NCBI RefSeq assembly: GCF_030407495.1
Contig: NZ_JASDDG010000023.1
Span: 1-64,000 of the forward strand
DNA length: 64,000 bases
Reading direction: 5' to 3'
DNA from: Arthrobacter sp. APC 3897
GTDB taxonomy: Bacteria > Actinomycetota > Actinomycetes > Actinomycetales > Micrococcaceae
How positions within the stretch are numbered: the stretch's first letter is position 1; each line of letters opens with the position of its first letter. A model generated the notes under the pieces. That model had not been told where the DNA came from, searched no databases, and was given only the letters and a program-made list of their open reading frames with translations. Shown here piece by piece: positions 36,455 to 45,066 of the stretch. The position numbers and the translations under genes are program-made.

Positions 36455-37939
36455 CTAGGCGGTGGCTGAAACCACGTCTTCGGGATTGGCGGCGGTGCCG
36501 CGGCGGATATCGCGCTCACCGACCGTCTCGGGAACCCACGGCTTGGGGTTGCGGCTCAGCATCAGTCCCATGATCACGGAGAGCACGGCAAAGGCCAGGA
36601 CCAGGAGCAGTGCTGCGCTGATGCCCTGCTGGGAGATGGCCTGGGTAGCCGGGTCCGTGTTCTTGGCAAGGATGAAGGCGCCGATGGCAATGGCGGCGGA
36701 CTGGCCGACATTGCGGATCATGGTGTTGGTTCCTGCGGTTTCGGAGGTGTGGGTTTCCGGAACCACCTCAACGAGCAGGTTCGGCAGGGCCCCGTAGGTG
36801 AGGGAGATGCCGATGCCGTTCAGGCTCATTGCCACGATGTACATGGCCACGCTGCCATAGGTGAGCAGGATGATGGGAAGCACCAGGGCCATCAGCACCA
36901 GCCCGGCAATGAACACGATCCGTGCCCCGTACCGGAAAGACAACTTTCCGCCAACCGGTGAGAGGGCGAAGCCAACAAGCGCGGTGAGGCAGATGATGAC
37001 GCCCGATTCGGTGGGCGTAAAGCCAAGCCCGTATCCCATCGCGGTGGGGGACTGCATGATCATCTGCGAGGGAACGGACACGCCGCCCAGGGGGCCGACG
37101 GCGGCGAAGACGGTGGCAGTCATGGCCAGGGCGATCTGGCGGTTCTTGAACATCCGCAGGTTCACGATCGGGGATTCCACCCGCAGTTCCCACCAGGCCC
37201 AGACGGCGGCCGTGGCAGCCCCCAGGCCCATCAGGCCCAGGAACTCCACCGACAGGAAGCCGGCCTTGGAGCTGCTGGAGAGTCCCAGCAGGAGGGCGCT
37301 GACGGCGATGGGCAGCAGGACGGCGCCCAGGTAATCGGGCTTCTCCGTGGTGGCGGCGTTGGTATCGCGCGGAATAATGAGCTGGATGGCGACGGCGGCA
37401 ATGGCCGCGAGGACAGCGGCGAAGACGAAGATTCCGTGCCAGGAGAAGAGATCAATCATGAAGCCGGCGATCATGGAGCCGCCGGCACCGGCGATGAGGG
37501 CCGAGGCGCCGATCATGGAAATACCGACGGGTACGCGCTTTCCATCGAGGTGTTCACGGGCCAGGCCGAAGGCCAGGCCCAGGACCGCGCCGGCTACGCC
37601 CTGAATGGCACGGCCGAAGATGATCATGCCCAGCGAGCCGCCGAGCAGGGAGATCAGCGAACCAATCGCGGCGATGACCAGGACAATCACCATGACCTTG
37701 CGCCGCCCGTAGAGGTCACCGAAGCGCCCGCCCAGCACTGCGGCAGAGGCCGAAACCAGCAGATACGCGGTGACAACCCAGGCCACGGTGTTGGCGTCCA
37801 CCTGGAAGTCCCGGATCAGGGTGGGGAGCATGACATACATCATGGACAGTTCGAAGGCCGAAATAATCTCAGCCAGAACCAGGACGGTAACTACTGCTGC
37901 AAAACCTGGGCGCTTTAGGGCGCGGGTGGTGGAGGACAT
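36455..37939 (-). CDS. DHA2-like 14-TM MFS transporter, copy 2
   Basis: This 494-residue protein is the tandem paralogue of the gene at 34866. It has the same start (ALKRPGFAAVVTVLVLAEI), helices, motif A and C-terminal tail (ERDIRRGTAANPEDV). Differences cluster in the N-terminal residues, the central cytoplasmic loop and helices 7-8, suggesting divergence in substrate or regulation. It is enclosed by terminators at 36390-36429 and 37980-38005. Confidence 0.9.
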   Translation of the reverse strand: MSSTTRALKRPGFAAVVTVLVLAEIISAFELSMMYVMLPTLIRDFQVDANTVAWVVTAYLLVSASAAVLGGRFGDLYGRRKVMVIVLVIAAIGSLISLLGGSLGMIIFGRAIQGVAGAVLGLAFGLAREHLDGKRVPVGISMIGASALIAGAGGSMIAGFMIDLFSWHGIFVFAAVLAAIAAVAIQLIIPRDTNAATTEKPDYLGAVLLPIAVSALLLGLSSSSKAGFLSVEFLGLMGLGAATAAVWAWWELRVESPIVNLRMFKNRQIALAMTATVFAAVGPLGGVSVPSQMIMQSPTAMGYGLGFTPTESGVIICLTALVGFALSPVGGKLSFRYGARIVFIAGLVLMALVLPIILLTYGSVAMYIVAMSLNGIGISLTYGALPNLLVEVVPETHTSETAGTNTMIRNVGQSAAIAIGAFILAKNTDPATQAISQQGISAALLLVLAFAVLSVIMGLMLSRNPKPWVPETVGERDIRRGTAANPEDVVSATA

Positions 37940-37979
37940 CGGTGTCCTGCCTTTCGTGAGGGAAAAGGAATGCGGCGGC

Positions 37980-38005
37980 GCCGGCGGATGAGAGTATCCG
38001 CCGGC
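37980..38005 (-). terminator. Terminator after the aldehyde dehydrogenase operon
   Basis: GCCGGCGGAT (37980-37989) pairs perfectly with ATCCGCCGGC (37996-38005) around a GAGAGT loop. Read on the minus strand it is followed within a few bases by ATTCCTTTT. Confidence 0.7.
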
Positions 38006-38031
38006 GGTGGAGCAGACGATCTTCTGGAAAG

Positions 38032-38063
38032 GTGGTGCGGTGGCGCAGTGGTGCGGTGGTGCT
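38032..38063. repeat. Four-copy 8-bp repeat downstream of the aldehyde dehydrogenase gene
   Basis: GTGGTGCG, GTGGCGCA, GTGGTGCG and GTGGTGCT stand in tandem, a 32-base low-complexity array in the intergenic stretch between aldehyde dehydrogenase and MFS copy 2. No function is evident. Confidence 0.7.
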
Positions 38064-38073
38064 GTATTCGGGG

Positions 38074-39540
38074 TTACCCGTTGCCGTAGGCGACGGACTT
38101 GGTCCAGAAGAACTCTTCGAGTCCTTCCAGGCCGCCTTCATTGCCCATGCCGGAGTGGCCGATGCCGCCGAAGGGGCGTTCAGCCACAGCGTTGGGGGCG
38201 CCGTTGACGGTTACTTCACCGGTTTCAAGCGCCTCGGTCACGCGGACGGCACGGCGGGCATCGCCGGTCCACACGTAGCCGGAAAGCCCGTAATCGGTGC
38301 TGTTGGCCAGGGCAATGGCCTCCGCTTCGTCGCTGAAACGGGTGATGGCCAGGACCGGTCCAAAGACTTCCTTCTGCGCCAGCTCGCTGGCCGGGTCCAC
38401 GTCAGCGAGGACCGTGGGCGGATAGAAAAAACCGTCAGCGAGGTCCTCGGCAAGCCGCTGCCCGCCGGTAACCAGCCGGGCACCGTCTTCCTGGGCCTTG
38501 GTGACCATCGAGTGAATCCGCTCGATGGCAGCTTCGTTGATGACCGGACCGCAGATCGTGTCCGGCTCCTGCGGGTTACCGGTCTTGAAGGATGCTGCGA
38601 TGGCGCCGATGGTTGCCACGAAGGAGTCGTAAATGGAGTCCTGGACCAGCAGCCGGGTAGGCAGGGCGCAGGCCTGTCCGCTCATGATGCCGAAAGCCAG
38701 GAAGGTAGAGTGCATGGCGGCGGCCTGAAGGTCGGCGTCAGCGAAGATGAGGTTGGCGGATTTGCCGCCGAGCTCCAGGATCACCGGCTTGAAGGTCTGT
38801 GCACAGGCCGCGGTGATCTTCCGTGCGGTTTCGGGGCCGCCCGTGAAGGTCACCTTCTTGACCAGCCGGTGCTCCACCAGGGCCGAACCTGCCTCAGCCC
38901 CGCCGGGAACCACGTTGAACACGCCCTCGGGGATGCCTGCTTCGGTGACCAGATCGGCAAAGAGCATGGAGGTGAAGGGTGTCAGCTCGCTCGGTTTGAC
39001 CACCACGGTGTTTCCGGCGGCCAATGCAGCCGGAACCTTCATGGCCAGGGACATCAGCGGAGCGTTCCAGGTGATGATGGCACCGATCACGCCGTAGGGC
39101 TGGCGCAGGGTATGGCCGAAGGAGCCGCCCGCACCGGCCACGGAGGTGATCCGGCCCAGCGGAAGCTTGTCAGCCCAGCCGCCGTAGTAGCGGATCCATT
39201 CCACCGCCGCGGAAACCGTGGGATAGGCGTTGGAACGGGCAATGCCGTTGTCGGCAATGGCGAGATTGACGAAGTCCTCAGTGCGGTCCTCGACCAGCTG
39301 CGCCAGCTTGAGCAGCGCCTTGGCGCGGGTTCCGGCAGGGGTTGCCCGCCAGACCGCGAAGGCTGCGTGGGCGGCATTGACGGCGTCGTCAATGTCCGCT
39401 GCACTTGCCAGCGGGACCTGTGCCTGGGCTTCGCCGGTGGCGGGGTTGATGTGGGTGTGCGTTCCGCCGCCAGTGCTGCGTGCTTCGCTGCCAATACGCA
39501 GCGTGACGGGAGGCAGGACAAAATCGGTGCTGACGGTCAT
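38074..39540 (-). CDS. NAD(P)-dependent aldehyde dehydrogenase
   Basis: The 488-residue enzyme oxidises an aldehyde to an acid. It shows ITWNAPLMSLAMKVPAALAA, the cofactor site VTFTGGPETARKI, the catalytic Glu in LELGGKSANLIF and the catalytic Cys in GIMSGQACALPTR, then KEVFGPVLAI and ERPFGGIGHSGMG. It lies two bases downstream of the DUF35 gene and would oxidise an aldehyde released by the thiolase-fold/DUF35 pair, if that pair is an aldolase. Confidence 0.93.
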   Translation of the reverse strand: MTVSTDFVLPPVTLRIGSEARSTGGGTHTHINPATGEAQAQVPLASAADIDDAVNAAHAAFAVWRATPAGTRAKALLKLAQLVEDRTEDFVNLAIADNGIARSNAYPTVSAAVEWIRYYGGWADKLPLGRITSVAGAGGSFGHTLRQPYGVIGAIITWNAPLMSLAMKVPAALAAGNTVVVKPSELTPFTSMLFADLVTEAGIPEGVFNVVPGGAEAGSALVEHRLVKKVTFTGGPETARKITAACAQTFKPVILELGGKSANLIFADADLQAAAMHSTFLAFGIMSGQACALPTRLLVQDSIYDSFVATIGAIAASFKTGNPQEPDTICGPVINEAAIERIHSMVTKAQEDGARLVTGGQRLAEDLADGFFYPPTVLADVDPASELAQKEVFGPVLAITRFSDEAEAIALANSTDYGLSGYVWTGDARRAVRVTEALETGEVTVNGAPNAVAERPFGGIGHSGMGNEGGLEGLEEFFWTKSVAYGNG

Positions 39541-39542
39541 CT

Positions 39543-39974
39543 TCAGTTCTCCGGTTCGTAGCGCAGCATGGTGATTCCCGCTTCGGGGTAATCGCAGAAA
39601 ACGGGCTTAACCCGCATACCCACCTCAATGTCTTCGTGGGCCACGTTGACGAGTTCGGTGGAAAACCTGGGCCCTTCGTCCCACTGCACCACCGCGAGCA
39701 CCAGGGCGCCTTCCTTCGCGAAGTGCGGTGCCACCGGACGGGTGGAGACCGTGTAGGTGTACAGGGTTCCGGCTCCGGATATTTCCCGCCATTCCAAATC
39801 ATCGGCGAGGGTGCCCGGGGCCAGGGGACGGGGGTAGAAGATGTACTCGCCCAGCGAAGGCGAGTACTGGATGCGGATGCGGTGTTCGGCCAGGGCATCC
39901 CAGAACGGCTTCGTCAGGGGCGTCGGGACCGGCATGGGACGCTGCAGGTCCGGAAGAGTGTATGAGGTGCTCAT
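39543..39974 (-). CDS. DUF35 OB-fold protein lacking the zinc-ribbon cysteines
   Basis: The 143-residue protein has the DUF35 layout: an N-terminal helix (LTKPFWDALAEHRIRIQYSP), a short ribbon region, then an OB fold with SGAGTLYTYTVSTRPVAPHF. In DUF35 partners of thiolase-fold proteins the ribbon has four Cys in C-x2-C ... C-x2-C; here IQYSPSLGEYIFYPRPLAPG has none, and the only Cys is near the C-terminus. It would stabilise or complete the active site of the adjacent thiolase-fold enzyme, as in ChsH2/Ltp2 systems. It lies 11 bases after the thiolase gene. Confidence 0.85.
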   Translation of the reverse strand: MSTSYTLPDLQRPMPVPTPLTKPFWDALAEHRIRIQYSPSLGEYIFYPRPLAPGTLADDLEWREISGAGTLYTYTVSTRPVAPHFAKEGALVLAVVQWDEGPRFSTELVNVAHEDIEVGMRVKPVFCDYPEAGITMLRYEPEN

Positions 39975-39985
39975 GGTGTGTACTC

Positions 39986-41191
39986 CTAGTTGCCTTCGAG
40001 AATCAGTGCCGTTTGCTCGCTCATGATGCCGCCGTTGCCGGTCACGAACGCCCGGTTGCAGTCGGTCACCTGTGCTTCACCGGCACGGCCCATGATCTGG
40101 CGTGCGCCGTCGATCACGTGGTGCATACCGCCGGCAATGCCGGCCTGCCCGAAGGAAAGCTGCCCGCCGGCGGTGTTCATCGGGAAGTCTCCGCGGAAGG
40201 TCAGATCATGCTCGTTCACGAACTGCATGCCCTTGCCCTTCTCGGTGAAGCCGGCATCCTCCAGGCTCATCAGCACGGTGATGGAATAGCAGTCGTAAAT
40301 GGAGACCATGTCCACGTCGCTGCGTGCAATGCCTGCCATGCCAAACGCCTGATCGGCTGCGTGGATCATCGGCGAATGCATCAGGTCCCGCGCATAGGTC
40401 GGTGTCTTGTAGGGAACCCGTTCTCCGAAGCCCTTGATCCATACCGGGCGGTTCTTGGACTTGGCAGCGAGATCCCTGTTGCCAATCACCACGGCGGCAC
40501 CGCCCTGGCATGGCATCACGATTTCGAGCATGTGCAGCGGGTCCGCCACCATGGATGATGCGAGCACGTCCTCAATAGTGATGGGCTGGCCGTGGAAAAC
40601 GGCGCCGGGCGTGGCGCAGGCGTTGGTGCGCTGGTCCACGGCAATTTTGGCCATGGCCCGCTCGTCGTAACCGAACTCATGGCCGTACCGTTTGGCAATC
40701 TGCCCGTAGGGGCCGTTCTGCCCCAGGTTTCCGTACGGGATCTCAAATTCTGCCTGCGGGGACCCGAAGGCGTTGGATGAGGCGCCGAAGTACATCTTGT
40801 CCGTCATTTCGAACGGACGGCGGGCATCGGTCGGCACATCGTGGGTGCCCGGGAAGGTGACCAGTACGGCGTCGCACAGTCCCAGTTCCACAGCCGCAGC
40901 GGCCCGCCACACTCCGGCCGCGGAACCCGCGCCCCCGAGGTCCACTATCTCGGCAAAGTTGGCGTTGATGCCGAGGTACTCCGTGATGGTGGAGGGCACA
41001 AACATGTCCGCCTCCCCGATCATCGGCGTGACGATGCCGTTGACGTCGGTGGCGTCCAGCCCGGCGTCATCCAGTGCAGCCTTGGAGAGCCGCGCCCACT
41101 GTTCCAGGTTGAAGGTCTTCTCACGCTTCAGCTTGCGCTCCGGCGGCAGCTCAAAATAGCCCAGGATTGCGGCTTCTCCACGAAGTCCCAT
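39986..41191 (-). CDS. Thiolase-fold protein of the lipid-transfer/aldolase (Ltp) type
   Basis: The 401-residue protein has the SCP2-thiolase fold, with DLGGAGSAAGVWRAAAAVEL where ordinary thiolases carry the nucleophilic Cys, and NTAGGQLSFGQAGIAGGMHH where thiolases have a GHP His. Loss of both fits Ltp2-like retro-aldolases that cleave a 3-hydroxyacyl side chain of steroids with a DUF35 partner. The start ATG has GAGGAG nine bases before it and a TATACC box upstream. With DUF35 and the aldehyde dehydrogenase it forms a three-gene operon. A conventional thiolase role is less likely but not excluded. Confidence 0.85.
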   Translation of the reverse strand: MGLRGEAAILGYFELPPERKLKREKTFNLEQWARLSKAALDDAGLDATDVNGIVTPMIGEADMFVPSTITEYLGINANFAEIVDLGGAGSAAGVWRAAAAVELGLCDAVLVTFPGTHDVPTDARRPFEMTDKMYFGASSNAFGSPQAEFEIPYGNLGQNGPYGQIAKRYGHEFGYDERAMAKIAVDQRTNACATPGAVFHGQPITIEDVLASSMVADPLHMLEIVMPCQGGAAVVIGNRDLAAKSKNRPVWIKGFGERVPYKTPTYARDLMHSPMIHAADQAFGMAGIARSDVDMVSIYDCYSITVLMSLEDAGFTEKGKGMQFVNEHDLTFRGDFPMNTAGGQLSFGQAGIAGGMHHVIDGARQIMGRAGEAQVTDCNRAFVTGNGGIMSEQTALILEGN

Positions 41192-41212
41192 ACGTTTGTT
41201 CTCCTCATTGCT

Positions 41213-41250
41213 GGTATACGAAAGTGTTCTGGTGCACCCGGGCGGGTGCA
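41213..41250. promoter_or_regulatory. Hairpin and promoter before the thiolase operon
   Basis: TGCACCC-GGGC-GGGTGCA at 41233-41250 can end the transcript from the VOC gene on the minus strand. TATACC (minus strand, 41218-41213) just after it resembles a -10 box for the thiolase-fold gene. Confidence 0.5.
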
Positions 41251-41290
41251 GGGGCCGGATGTACGACGGGGGCCGGCCCGGTGCGGACGG

Positions 41291-42118
41291 TTAGCCGGGA
41301 CCGGCCGGGACGGGAAGTCGCAGCGGCGAGATTCTGATGCCCAGTTCGGGGTAAAAGGAGCCGGCACCGAGCGTTTCCAGCAGCCCGGGGGAATCCGGTC
41401 CGGCCCAGGGCTCGTCCCCAGCGGTAATGCCCAGGGCTTTGAGGCCCGGGTTTCCGGCGCCGGCGGCAAGCTCCTGCAGGATCAGGTCCGCGCCGTCCGA
41501 CCACCGGAACACGGCGGCCGCCGGTTCGCCGGCAGGAAGTCCGGGCAGCCCGTGCCTGTCTGCGCCGAGGACATTGACGAGCACATGCTCCGCACGCTGC
41601 AGGTCAGCGACCTGCCCGAAGACAACGGGCAGCCGGGCGGGAGTGCAGTGGCCTTCCGCCCAGGGACGGTCCGCGGTGAGCTCGTTGGCATCTGCCAGGT
41701 TCTCGAGCGCTTCGGACGTCTGGACCATCTGCGTCAGAAACCCGAGCCCGGTGTCCCGGGGATGCAAAAAGGCTTCCTGCCAGAGCGGATGATCGGTGTT
41801 GACCAGGATCGGCTCGATTCCGGCCCCCTGTGCCCCCGCAATTGCCGCGGAGATGTCCCGCACCTTGAAGGTGATGTGGTGGGGGGCCGCGTTCCCTGCG
41901 TTTTCGGCGAGGAACCGTGCAATGAAGGACGTGGAAGAGCTGCCGGGTTCCAGCAGCTCCAGCCGCATGTCTTCAGCGAGGGCAACCTGGCAAGGGTTGA
42001 ACGCCGGGAGGCTGAATCCGCCGGCAAAACGGGCGCCAAGCTCCCGGTGCAGCATTTCCCCGGCCATCCGCCAACCCGGCACGGCAAAGGCGACGTGGTC
42101 CAGCTCGTGGGCGCTCAC
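41291..42118 (-). CDS. VOC superfamily (glyoxalase-like) protein
   Basis: The 275-residue protein has two VOC modules: ELDHVAFAVPGWRMAGEMLH at the start and HHITFKVRDISAAIAGAQG near residue 82, with a second half of lower similarity. VOC enzymes use a metal for isomerase, epimerase or dioxygenase chemistry. Methylmalonyl-CoA-epimerase-like activity on a branched CoA ester is possible; residues for metal binding (His at HHITF, His at the first DHVAF, and Glu in RLELLEPG) are present. GTG start; it lies 22 bases after the TetR gene. Confidence 0.75.
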   Translation of the reverse strand: MSAHELDHVAFAVPGWRMAGEMLHRELGARFAGGFSLPAFNPCQVALAEDMRLELLEPGSSSTSFIARFLAENAGNAAPHHITFKVRDISAAIAGAQGAGIEPILVNTDHPLWQEAFLHPRDTGLGFLTQMVQTSEALENLADANELTADRPWAEGHCTPARLPVVFGQVADLQRAEHVLVNVLGADRHGLPGLPAGEPAAAVFRWSDGADLILQELAAGAGNPGLKALGITAGDEPWAGPDSPGLLETLGAGSFYPELGIRISPLRLPVPAGPG

Positions 42119-42140
42119 GGAGACACCCCGCCCGTGCAGG

Positions 42141-42758
42141 CTAGGGGCGTCCCGCTTCGACCTGGTCCAGCCGCAGCCCGATCATTTCCACAAAGCGGGC
42201 GAGGACCCGGTTGGCGTCCTCCAGCGTTTGAACGCCGGCCAGCAGCCGGCCCACCATGTCCATGAGGACGGCCCAGACCATGGCCGTGATGTCCGCGGCC
42301 TCGTCCCGGGACAGTGTCGAGAAATCGGCACGGAACGGTTCCTCGAGCAGCAGCACCAGCTGCTGCATCAAGTCGCGGACGTTCGGATCGGAGGAGGTGC
42401 GCAGCATCAGGATGGTCTGATAGAAATTCGGCCTTCTCTGGAAGGCGCTCAGGGCCTGCTGCAGGCGCCGGGTGACCCGTTCGATGGTGCCCAGGCTGTC
42501 CGGCACGGCCTCGTCCGCTGCCCCGAACGGCACGCTCCAGTCGTACACCACCGTCGCGTACAGGTGTTCCTTCGAGGAAAAATACCGGTACAGGGTTCCG
42601 AGTGCCACGTTCGCTTCGGAGGCCACATCGCGGATTTGGATTGACTCGTAGTCGTTGCTGCGGAGCAGGTTTTTCGCAGCATCGAGAATCCGCTGCCTGC
42701 GCTCCATCTGGTAGGCCGGAAGGTCCATAGCTTCGCGCGTTAGCTGACGCACCATCAC
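42141..42758 (-). CDS. KstR-like TetR family regulator of the catabolic island
   Basis: The 205-residue protein has the TetR HTH with RRQRILDAAKNLLRSNDYES, IQIRDVASEANVALGTLYRY and FSSKEHLYA, a set of residues very like the mycobacterial cholesterol regulator KstR (VGTLYRYFPSK). The C-terminal domain is of the KstR/TetR_C_17 kind. It probably represses the island until an acyl-CoA intermediate binds. ATG at 42758 is followed by a second ATG; either may serve. It is in an operon with VOC. Confidence 0.88.
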   Translation of the reverse strand: MMVRQLTREAMDLPAYQMERRQRILDAAKNLLRSNDYESIQIRDVASEANVALGTLYRYFSSKEHLYATVVYDWSVPFGAADEAVPDSLGTIERVTRRLQQALSAFQRRPNFYQTILMLRTSSDPNVRDLMQQLVLLLEEPFRADFSTLSRDEAADITAMVWAVLMDMVGRLLAGVQTLEDANRVLARFVEMIGLRLDQVEAGRP

Positions 42759-42834
42759 TTGCCTCCCGGCTGAATTCCCACGGAAATTGCAACGTTATCA
42801 CCGCCTCCCGGAACCCTGAGTTGTGGCTCACCGT

Positions 42835-44988
42835 TTACTGGTCCTTCCAGCGGATCAGCGCATCCAGCGCCTCGATCTGGTTGCCGGATACCCGGAGGGG
42901 ATTGATTTCAAGTTCCTCAAGTTCCTCACCGAGCCCCACGGCTACCTGGGCGATCTTGAAAATGGCCTCGGCCAGCTCATCAAGGTCCGTTGCTTCACCG
43001 CCGCGGAACCCGGTCAGCAGCTCGATGCCCTTGAGGGATTCGAGCATGCGCCGGATCTCGGCCGGGCCCACCGGCAGCAGGCGCACCGCGGAGTCCTTGA
43101 GCAGTTCCACCATGACGCCGCCAAAGCCGACAGCGAGCACGAGCCCCCAGCGGGGGTCACGGACCACGCCCACCAGCATTTCGGTGCCGGCAGGACGCAT
43201 CGGAGATACCGCAACGCCCTGTACCCGGGCTTCCGGCGCCAGTTCGGCAACGGAAGCACGGATGTGCCGATAGGCCCCGGCCACGGCGTCTGCATCAGCG
43301 AGCATCAGCCGGACACCGCCCACCTCGGTCTTGTGCGCGATGTCCTCCGACGCAATCTTCAGTACCACCGGGTAGCCCAGGTCTTCTGCGGCAGCCACGG
43401 CTTCCTCCGCCGAGGAGGCGACAACGGCGGGCACGTAGGGCACACCGTGGCTGCGGAGGAACTCTCCGCTCTCAACCTCGGTCCAGGATTCCGCACCGGC
43501 CGGTTTGGTGATGGGGGCCGCGGCCGGCGGTTCGCCGTCGGCCGCCAGTTCAGCGGCCCGCTGTCCCCACCAGGCGGAGCGGGCAGCGGCGGTGATGCCG
43601 CGGTCAAACGAGTCGGAGGCATGCGGGAAACCGTGCTCCGCGGCAAAGGCCCGGCCAAACTCGGTCACCTCGGTGGGCAGGAAGCTCATGGCAATGACGG
43701 GTTTGGGGGAGGACGTGAGCTGGCGGAGCATCTCATCCTGCGTGGCCCGGCTCATGTCCGCCATGGCCTGGTTGACGGGCCAGGAGCCGTTGACCACCAC
43801 GAAGTCATAGTTCGGGTCATCGATGAAGCACTGGGCAGCCTTGGTGAGGATGCTCGGGTCAATTGACACGTATCCGGTGGTGTCCATCGGGTTGTTCACG
43901 GTGGAGAAGACTGGAAGGCCTGCGTCATGCAGCCCCTGTACGGTGTCGGGGTGCGGAGCGGGAAGCTCCAGGCCGGCGCCGTCGGCCTTGTCTGCTACGA
44001 GCGCGCACATGGCACCGGAACCGGTGACAACGCCCATGCGCGGTCCGGGCAGGGCCCCGTAGGCCTCGATGAGGCCGGCAGTGGCCACAAGGTCCTCGAT
44101 GCCTTCCACCCGGATGACTCCGTGCTGGCGGCAGGCTGCATCAATGACGGTGTCGTCGCCCACCAGTGAACCGGTGTGCGCTGCGGCCACCCGCGCCGAG
44201 GCTTCGCTGCGTCCGGCCTTGAAAATGACAATCGGCTTGCCGGCGGCGCGGGCACGGGCGGCCACGTCGAGGAACTGTGCAGGATCGGAAATTTGTTCCA
44301 GATAGGCCGCGATGACCTTGGTGTTTTCGTCGTCCACCAGCAGGCTCATGACGTCGATGGCGGAGATCATGGCTTCGTTTCCCACGGTTACGGCTGTGGA
44401 GCAGCCGACGCCGCGCGACGCCATGTAGGGCAGCAGGTAGATGGCCAGTGCACCGGACTGAGTGGCAACTCCCACCCCGCCGCGGATCATTGGCATCTGG
44501 GTCATGTGGCTGAAGGCGGCAACCTTTGAATGAGTGTTGAGGAACCCCAGGTTGTTCGGTCCCAGGATCAGCTGGTCCGCTGCCCGTGCCCGCTCCACCA
44601 GGCTGGCCTGCAGGGCGGCGCCCTCGGCTCCGGCCTCTCCCAGCCCTGAAGCGAGCATGATCAGGTTGCGGATGCCCTTGACCCGGGCCTCCTCCAGGAT
44701 GGTGGCCAGGGAATCCGTTCCGGTCAGGACAATCGCCAGATCCGGTGTTTCAGGAAGGTCGGCAATCGTGGCAAAGGATGCCTGGCCGTGGCAGTCCTCG
44801 CCCCGGCGGTTGACCAGGTAAAGCTCGCCCTCGAACCCGCCTGAGACCAGGTTGCTGTAGGTGAAGTGTGACCAGGTGGATCGGGTGTTGGCGCCGATAA
44901 TCACAATGGATTTGGGCTCCAGGAGTTCCCGCAGGCGGGCGGGATCCAGGGTGCGCGGGCTGTCGGTCTCGCTCGTCAACGTTGTCAT
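42835..44988 (-). CDS. ADP-forming acyl-CoA synthetase (acetate-CoA ligase family), fused alpha-beta
   Basis: The 717-residue protein joins a CoA-binding domain (EPKSIVIIGANTRSTWSHF near 24-42), a succinyl-CoA-ligase-like domain with the phosphohistidine motif AAAHTGSLVGDDTV (His271), and a C-terminal ATP-grasp domain (EDLGYPVVLKIASEDIAHKT). Such enzymes make or break acyl-CoA with ADP and phosphate. In catabolic clusters they may activate the substrate or regain energy from acyl-CoA. It is unusual beside beta-oxidation genes, which mostly use AMP-forming ligases. Confidence 0.9.
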   Translation of the reverse strand: MTTLTSETDSPRTLDPARLRELLEPKSIVIIGANTRSTWSHFTYSNLVSGGFEGELYLVNRRGEDCHGQASFATIADLPETPDLAIVLTGTDSLATILEEARVKGIRNLIMLASGLGEAGAEGAALQASLVERARAADQLILGPNNLGFLNTHSKVAAFSHMTQMPMIRGGVGVATQSGALAIYLLPYMASRGVGCSTAVTVGNEAMISAIDVMSLLVDDENTKVIAAYLEQISDPAQFLDVAARARAAGKPIVIFKAGRSEASARVAAAHTGSLVGDDTVIDAACRQHGVIRVEGIEDLVATAGLIEAYGALPGPRMGVVTGSGAMCALVADKADGAGLELPAPHPDTVQGLHDAGLPVFSTVNNPMDTTGYVSIDPSILTKAAQCFIDDPNYDFVVVNGSWPVNQAMADMSRATQDEMLRQLTSSPKPVIAMSFLPTEVTEFGRAFAAEHGFPHASDSFDRGITAAARSAWWGQRAAELAADGEPPAAAPITKPAGAESWTEVESGEFLRSHGVPYVPAVVASSAEEAVAAAEDLGYPVVLKIASEDIAHKTEVGGVRLMLADADAVAGAYRHIRASVAELAPEARVQGVAVSPMRPAGTEMLVGVVRDPRWGLVLAVGFGGVMVELLKDSAVRLLPVGPAEIRRMLESLKGIELLTGFRGGEATDLDELAEAIFKIAQVAVGLGEELEELEINPLRVSGNQIEALDALIRWKDQ

Positions 44989-45066
44989 GCGAAACGGTTC
45001 CTTCCGGTGAAACTTGGTTGAGGGTTCACTGCGTTGGGTGGAGCGGCGGATCCTGCTGTTTGCGGA

